From: Nocardioides aurantiacus
GTDB lineage: Bacteria > Actinomycetota > Actinomycetes > Propionibacteriales > Nocardioidaceae
Assembly: GCF_003752505.1 (NCBI RefSeq)
Contig: NZ_RKHO01000001.1
Span: 930,001 to 994,000, forward strand
DNA length: 64,000 bases
Reading direction: 5' to 3'
Below are positions 59,510-64,000 of this stretch, one piece after another. The notes beneath the pieces were generated by a model. The model made no database searches, was not told the DNA's origin, and saw nothing but the letters and a program-made list of their open reading frames with translations. A program made the position numbers and the translations under genes. The number at the start of each line of letters is the position of its first letter. Position 1 is the stretch's first letter.

Positions 59510-61522
59510 GTGGTCGAGGAGCAGGGCGTGCGCGAGGTCCTGGACACAGTGGTGGCCACCCTGGGAGGCCAGGAGCGACCCGGTCAGGTGGCGATGGCCG
59601 AGGCAGTCGCCCGCGCGATGTCGCAGCGCCGGCACCTCCTGGTGCAGGCCGGCACCGGCACCGGCAAGTCGCTGGGCTACCTCGTCCCGGCGCTCCTCCA
59701 CGGCGACCGGGTCGTGGTGGCGACCGCGACGCTCGCGCTCCAGCACCAGCTGGTCGAGCGCGACCTGCCGGCCCTCGTCGAGGCCGTCAAGGGCCAGCCG
59801 GGCTGCGAGGACGCCTCCTTCGCCGTGCTCAAGGGGCGCTCCAACTACGCCTGCCTGCACCGGGTCCGCGAGGGCGTCCCCGACGACCAGGGAGCGCTGC
59901 TCGACGCGGCCTCGCTGCCCGAGGGGTCCCTCGGGGCCGAGGTGCTCGCGCTGCGGGAGTGGGTGGAGGACGAGTCGTCCTCGGGCGGCACCGGCGAGCG
60001 CGACCACGCGCCGCGCCACACCGACCGCGTCTGGCGCCAGGTCAGCGTCAGCCACCGCGAGTGCCTGGGAGCGGCTCGCTGTCCCTACGGCCAGGAGTGC
60101 TTCGCCGAGCTGGCCCGCGAGCGGGCCCAGCGCTCCCGGGTCGTGGTGACCAACCACTCGTTGCTGGCCATCGACGCCATCGAGGGCATCCCGATGATCC
60201 CGACCTACGACACGGTGGTCGTGGACGAGGCGCACGAGCTGGTCGCCCGCGTGACCCAGGCGGCGACCGACGAGCTCTCGGCGAGCGAGGTCGACCGCAC
60301 CTCCCGCCGCGCCGCCCGGCTGGTCGAGGGCGACGAGGCCGACGACCTCGGCGACGCGGGCGAGGCCCTGCTCGACGCGCTGCTCACGATCGAGCCGGGG
60401 CGCGTCGACCGCCCGCCGCAGGCGCTCGGCGACGCGCTCGAGCTGGTGCGTGACGCCGCCCGGGCCCTGGTCTCCGCGCTGCCCAAGGAGCCCGCCATCG
60501 GCTCCGGCGAGGTGCCGGACCCCGGGGCGGCCCAGGCCAAGGGGTGGGCGCAGGAGCTGTTCGCGACCGCGGAGCGGATGGCGGCCGGCTCGGACCGCGA
60601 CGTGCTCTGGGTCTCCGAGCGCGACCGCGTGCGCGGCGGTCGTTCGCTGCACGTCGCGCCGCTCGAGGTCGCGATGCCGATGCGCCACGGCCTGCTCGCC
60701 GACAAGACCGCCGTGCTGACCTCGGCCACGCTGCGCCTGGGGGGCGACTTCGACGCCGTCGCGACCTCGCTCGGGCTGTGGCCCCGCGAGCGCGTCACCG
60801 CCGACACCCCCGTGGACGCCTCCTCCGACGACGGGGCCGAGGACGACGCGCAGCCCTGGGAGGCGCTCGACGTCGGTTCGCCCTTCGACTACCGCGCCCA
60901 GTCGATCCTCTACGTCGCCCGCCACCTGCCGCAGCCGGGCCGCGACGGCCTGACCCAGCGCCACCTCGACGAGATCGCCGAGCTGGTCGACGCCGCCGAC
61001 GGGCGCACCCTGGGCCTGTTCTCGAGCCGTCGCGCGGCCGAGGCGGCCGCCGAGCACGTGCGCGAGGTGCTGCCGCACCTCACCACCCTGGCCCAGGGGG
61101 AGGCGCAGCTGTCCGAGCTGGCGCGGCAGTTCGTCGGCGACCCCCACACCAACCTGTTCGGGACGCTCAGCCTGTGGCAGGGCCTCGACGTGCCGGGGGA
61201 GACCTGTCAGCTGGTGATCATCGACCGGGTGCCGTTCCCCCGACCCGACGACCCGCTGATGTCGGCCCGGCAGCGCGCGGCGGACCAGCGCGGGGGCAAC
61301 GGCTTCATGCAGGTGGCGGCCACGCACGCGGCGCTGCTGCTCGCCCAGGGCTCGGGGCGACTGATCCGCACGACCACCGACAAGGGTGTCGTGGCCTGCC
61401 TCGACCCGCGGCTGGTCACCGCGCGCTACGGCTCCTTCCTGCGGGCCAGCCTGCCGCCGATGTGGCAGACCGAGGACCCGGCCCTGGTGCGGCAGGCCCT
61501 GAGGCGGCTCGCCGGCGCCTGA
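59510..61522 (+). CDS. DinG/XPD-like ATP-dependent DNA helicase
   Basis: A 670-residue iron-sulfur superfamily 2 helicase. Walker A is QAGTGTGKSLGYLVP (about 46-60) and the DEAH box VVVDEAHELV (about 239-242). Four Cys for a 4Fe-4S cluster lie between them at about 115, 185, 191 and 197 (YACLHR, HRECLGAARCPYGQECF). The second motor domain has FGTLSLWQGLDVPGETCQLVIIDRVPFPRPDDPL and QGSGRLIRTTTDKGVVACLD. It unwinds DNA 5'-3', including R-loops and repair intermediates. It starts at a leaderless GTG. Confidence 0.94.
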   Translation: MVEEQGVREVLDTVVATLGGQERPGQVAMAEAVARAMSQRRHLLVQAGTGTGKSLGYLVPALLHGDRVVVATATLALQHQLVERDLPALVEAVKGQPGCEDASFAVLKGRSNYACLHRVREGVPDDQGALLDAASLPEGSLGAEVLALREWVEDESSSGGTGERDHAPRHTDRVWRQVSVSHRECLGAARCPYGQECFAELARERAQRSRVVVTNHSLLAIDAIEGIPMIPTYDTVVVDEAHELVARVTQAATDELSASEVDRTSRRAARLVEGDEADDLGDAGEALLDALLTIEPGRVDRPPQALGDALELVRDAARALVSALPKEPAIGSGEVPDPGAAQAKGWAQELFATAERMAAGSDRDVLWVSERDRVRGGRSLHVAPLEVAMPMRHGLLADKTAVLTSATLRLGGDFDAVATSLGLWPRERVTADTPVDASSDDGAEDDAQPWEALDVGSPFDYRAQSILYVARHLPQPGRDGLTQRHLDEIAELVDAADGRTLGLFSSRRAAEAAAEHVREVLPHLTTLAQGEAQLSELARQFVGDPHTNLFGTLSLWQGLDVPGETCQLVIIDRVPFPRPDDPLMSARQRAADQRGGNGFMQVAATHAALLLAQGSGRLIRTTTDKGVVACLDPRLVTARYGSFLRASLPPMWQTEDPALVRQALRRLAGA

Positions 61523-61573
61523 GCCGGTGCTGCTGGCGTCGCTCCCCGGGGGGCTGTCCCGGCGGGCGCCGAC

Positions 61574-63673
61574 TCAGCGGGCGGTGACGATGCGCGACCG
61601 GGAGGACCAGGGCGAGGCGCCCAGGCCGTTCTCCGCGGTCACGACGAAGGTGTAGCGGCCCCGGGGCAGTCGGTAGACCAGTGTCCGGACGTTGGCCGCG
61701 GTGCGCGCGGTCGTGTAGGTGCGCACCACCCGGTTGCGGGAGTCGAGCTTGTAGGCGCGCACCTTGTAGCCGCGGACCGCCTGACCGCCGGTGACCTTGG
61801 GGGCGCTCCACCGGGCCGTGGCGCTGACGGTGCCGCCGCTGGCCCCCGAGGAGGCGTAGCCGATGGTCGGGGCGCCCGGTCGGGTCATCACGACCGGGGC
61901 AGGGCTCGTCGTGGGCGTCGGGGACGTGGTGACGGGCGCTGGCGTCGTCGAGGGCGCGGTGCTCGGGGTCGGGGTCGGGCCCGCGGTCGGGCTGGGGGGG
62001 GTGGTGCCGGCGCAGCCCGAGGCGCGCAGCCGGTAGCGGCCCAGGCTGCCGTAGTCGGACCAGCCGACACCCGCCTGGGAGGCCGATCCGTTCCCGACGC
62101 CGTCGACCCGCAGGTAGTAGGTGCCGGCGGGCAGGGCGCGGCTGATCGACGCATCCATCCCGGTCACGGTCGACGGCCACGTCACGAGGGTGGCCGTGGG
62201 CTGGTCCGAGGTCAGCTGGGTGCTGCCGTCCGCGGCGAGCAGCGCCAGCTGGAGGTCGAGGGACGCCTGGGGGCCGGTGCCCGTCGCCGTCGCGGTGAGC
62301 GTCGTCGCGCAGGGGAGGGTCAGCCGGTAGAGGTCCCGGTCGGACCGGTCGCTGACCACCCCTGCCACGTCGTACGACGGGCTCGTGGGGAGGTCGGTCG
62401 CGGAGGCCGTCGTGCCGCCGTCCTCGTCGGGCACGCGGGTCAGCTTGGAGCCGATCACCGCGAGGTCGTCCTGGGTGCTGGTGGCGCCGGCGTACTCACC
62501 CTTGCTCCACTGGCTGATCCCGCGCGTCATCGAGGAGCCCATGAGCGGGCCCCACAGCGTGGTGCCCTTGTAGTAGTCGCTCCTGACGCCGTTCGTGGTG
62601 ATGCCGTCGTGCACGAGGCCGAAGGTGTGGCCCGCCTCGTGGGCGACCGACTGGGCCGCGACGATGGGCGACATCGGCTTGCCGCCCATGGGGGTGGCGA
62701 ACACCCAGGCCGGCTGGTAGGAGGCGGAGGGGTCCACCCGGTCGAACACGCCGCTCCAGGCCTGGCCGATGCACGCGGAGGCGCAGATCTGGGCGGGGGG
62801 CTCGGTGCTCGTGGTGACCACCACGCGGGCGCCGTAGGTCTCGTCCGCGGTCGTGTCCCGGCGCCACACGCCGTCGTCGCGGCTGTCGGTGGTCACGTCG
62901 ACGTCGAAGGCCGCGTAGTACTCCGAGACCTGGCGCCAGACCTCCTGGATCCAGGCGTGCTCGGACAGGCTGTACGTCGAGGCGGTGCCCTCGCTGTTCC
63001 ACCCGGCCCAGGTGCCGTCGCGCAGGGGGGTCTTGATGAGCTTGCCCCAGGCGCTGCCCCGCACGTCCGCACCGTCCATGTCGATGACGATCGAGCGCTT
63101 GGCGCCGGGCCGGCTGTGCAGCGTGAAGGTCTTGGCAGTGTCGACGCTGGTGGTGGTGACCGCACCGGCGACGGGCCCCTCGGCCACGGTGGCCATCGGC
63201 TCCTGGAAGTAGAGCTGTCCCTCCCGCGAGACCCACGCCGTGTCGTCGTCGCGCAGCACCGTGGCCAGGGCCTGCGGGCTGACACCGCTGCGCGAAGCCG
63301 CCTCGCCGACCTGGTCGCCGAGGGCGCGGAGGGCGTCGCGGCCGCGCCGCTCGCGGTCGATGACCGGAGCGACCTGGGCGTCGGGCGCCGCGACCTGGCC
63401 CGACGCGCGGCCCGCGTCGGCGTCGTTCTGGAGGGGGGAGACGGTCCCGGTGGCGCTCGGGTCGTCGGCCGGGGTCGCAGGTCGGGCGGGGGGTGTCGAC
63501 GCCGTCGCCGGACGGGTCGACACCTCGCGCCGCGGAGCGGCAGCGGCCACGTCGGAGGTGGCCTCGGCGTCACCGGGGCCGGGAGGCAGTGCGCCGGGGG
63601 AGCCGACCGCCACCGCCGCGGCGATGGCGGCGGTGGCGCCGAGAGCGACGAGTCGGCGGGCGTGGGGGGGCAC
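61574..63673 (-). CDS. Secreted metzincin protease with C-terminal FN3 domain
   Basis: A 699-residue exported zinc peptidase. Signal peptide about 1-28, then a Pro/Ala-rich and propeptide-like region. The catalytic domain has the metzincin motif HEAGHTFGLVH (345-355) with PLMGSSM as likely Met-turn, and two Cys in ICASACIGQ. A PPC-like beta domain (about 425-560: LYRLTLPCATTLTATATG ... GTYYLRVDGVG) and a Thr/Pro-rich linker (about 565-595) precede an FN3 domain (about 600-699). The GTG at 63673 is preceded by GACGAT and 6 bases; the alternative reading frame upstream is spurious. Confidence 0.9.
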   Translation of the reverse strand: MPPHARRLVALGATAAIAAAVAVGSPGALPPGPGDAEATSDVAAAAPRREVSTRPATASTPPARPATPADDPSATGTVSPLQNDADAGRASGQVAAPDAQVAPVIDRERRGRDALRALGDQVGEAASRSGVSPQALATVLRDDDTAWVSREGQLYFQEPMATVAEGPVAGAVTTTSVDTAKTFTLHSRPGAKRSIVIDMDGADVRGSAWGKLIKTPLRDGTWAGWNSEGTASTYSLSEHAWIQEVWRQVSEYYAAFDVDVTTDSRDDGVWRRDTTADETYGARVVVTTSTEPPAQICASACIGQAWSGVFDRVDPSASYQPAWVFATPMGGKPMSPIVAAQSVAHEAGHTFGLVHDGITTNGVRSDYYKGTTLWGPLMGSSMTRGISQWSKGEYAGATSTQDDLAVIGSKLTRVPDEDGGTTASATDLPTSPSYDVAGVVSDRSDRDLYRLTLPCATTLTATATGTGPQASLDLQLALLAADGSTQLTSDQPTATLVTWPSTVTGMDASISRALPAGTYYLRVDGVGNGSASQAGVGWSDYGSLGRYRLRASGCAGTTPPSPTAGPTPTPSTAPSTTPAPVTTSPTPTTSPAPVVMTRPGAPTIGYASSGASGGTVSATARWSAPKVTGGQAVRGYKVRAYKLDSRNRVVRTYTTARTAANVRTLVYRLPRGRYTFVVTAENGLGASPWSSRSRIVTAR

Positions 63674-63702
63674 CCCCTCATCGTCACCCCAAATACGGAC
63701 TC

Positions 63703-63720
63703 TTGGGCCGAAATGCCCAA
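63703..63720. repeat. Inverted repeat in AT-rich gap between lexA and protease gene
   Basis: TTGGGC (63703-63708) and GCCCAA (63715-63720) form a 6-base inverted repeat around CGAAAT, in the 57-base gap between the lexA stop and the protease start. Two further CCCAAAT blocks flank it (63688-63694, 63716-63722). It could be an operator for the protease gene or a short lexA terminator. Confidence 0.4.
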
Positions 63721-63730
63721 ATCAGACAAA

Positions 63731-64000
63731 CTACATCCGGCGCAGGACTGCGGTCACCTTGCCGAGGATCGTGGCGTAGGTGCCGTCGATGGGGTCGTAG
63801 GCGTCGTTGTGCGGCAGCAGCCAGACCTTGCCGTCCTTCTTCTGCAGCGTCTTGACCGTCGCCTCGCCGTCGAGCATCGCCGCGACGACCTCGCCGTTCT
63901 CGGCGTTGGGCTGCTGGCGGACCACGACGTAGTCGCCGCTGCAGATCGCGGCGTCCACCATCGAGTCGCCGGAGACCTCCAGGAGGAACAACGTCCCGTC
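63731..64000 (-). CDS. lexA: SOS repressor LexA (5' end outside window)
   Basis: The last 89 codons of lexA, open to the right edge. The S24 peptidase domain shows the nucleophile in [12 protein letters not shown] and the general-base Lys in [22 protein letters not shown]; the C terminus is [14 protein letters not shown]. The DNA-binding half is beyond the edge. It represses SOS genes such as recA, whose LexA box is at 28591. Its stop lies 57 bases before the protease gene. Confidence 0.95.
   Translation of the reverse strand, partial: DGTLFLLEVSGDSMVDAAICSGDYVVVRQQPNAENGEVVAAMLDGEATVKTLQKKDGKVWLLPHNDAYDPIDGTYATILGKVTAVLRRM

Noticed and set aside
63671-63729. Alternative frame start for the protease at 63729
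   Set aside because: It belongs to a different frame that runs into Arg/Pro-rich shadow sequence; the signal peptide and HEAGH frame starts at 63673.

Overview
The window is high-GC actinobacterial DNA, most likely from a Nocardioides-like member of the Nocardioidaceae. The signs are dense GC-rich coding, many GTG starts, 1- and 4-base gene overlaps, a DUF3046-recA-recX-miaB-miaA-dapF-hflX-lexA housekeeping series, and an actinobacterial LexA box at recA. There is no rRNA, tRNA, insertion sequence, phage or CRISPR array that I can see. Most calls rest on motifs read in the translated protein; no database search was possible.

Layout. 1-2.97 kb: the 5' part of a SigB/SigF-type sigma factor gene, an acyl-CoA dehydrogenase and a divergent MerR regulator. 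2.9-7 kb: an envelope-stress island with PspC proteins, a PspC-fused sensor kinase and its LuxR-type response regulator. 7-15 kb (minus strand): an unknown protein, a membrane-anchored spermidine-synthase homologue, the DNA glycosylase Nei2 and the giant helicase Lhr. 15-19.5 kb: a five-gene, tightly coupled ABC exporter operon. 19.5-26 kb: an SRPBCC protein, MTA phosphorylase, then an epimerase, glycosyltransferase, DUF2064 protein, methyltransferase and membrane molybdopterin oxidoreductase in one run. 26-30.5 kb: DUF3046, a secreted 5'-nucleotidase, recA and recX. 30.5-36 kb: small metabolic genes and a gluABCD-type uptake operon with hairpins in two intercistronic gaps. 36-44.6 kb: miaB, miaA, dapF, an MFS exporter, an orphan MT0933-like antitoxin and an SDR. 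44.7-49 kb: a secreted PhoD-type phosphatase, two acidic low-complexity proteins and gamma-glutamyltransferase. 49-55 kb: a candidate type VII-secretion effector locus. 55-64 kb: hflX, a DUF2207 protein, a BCCT transporter, a DinG-like helicase, a secreted metzincin protease and the 3' part of lexA.

Three themes stand out. First, 49.0-55.0 kb looks like a polymorphic toxin/immunity locus: an EspC-like small protein, a WXG-fold protein with a glycine-zipper membrane segment, and two full paralogues plus one short remnant of a four-helix membrane protein. Second, recA carries both a LexA box and a textbook RecA-independent (PafBC-type) promoter, and near-identical promoter elements sit back to back in front of lhr and the ABC exporter. 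Third, many genes have a hexamer of the form NANNNT placed 6-8 bases before an ATG or GTG with no ribosome binding site, as expected for leaderless transcripts; this also settles several start codons.
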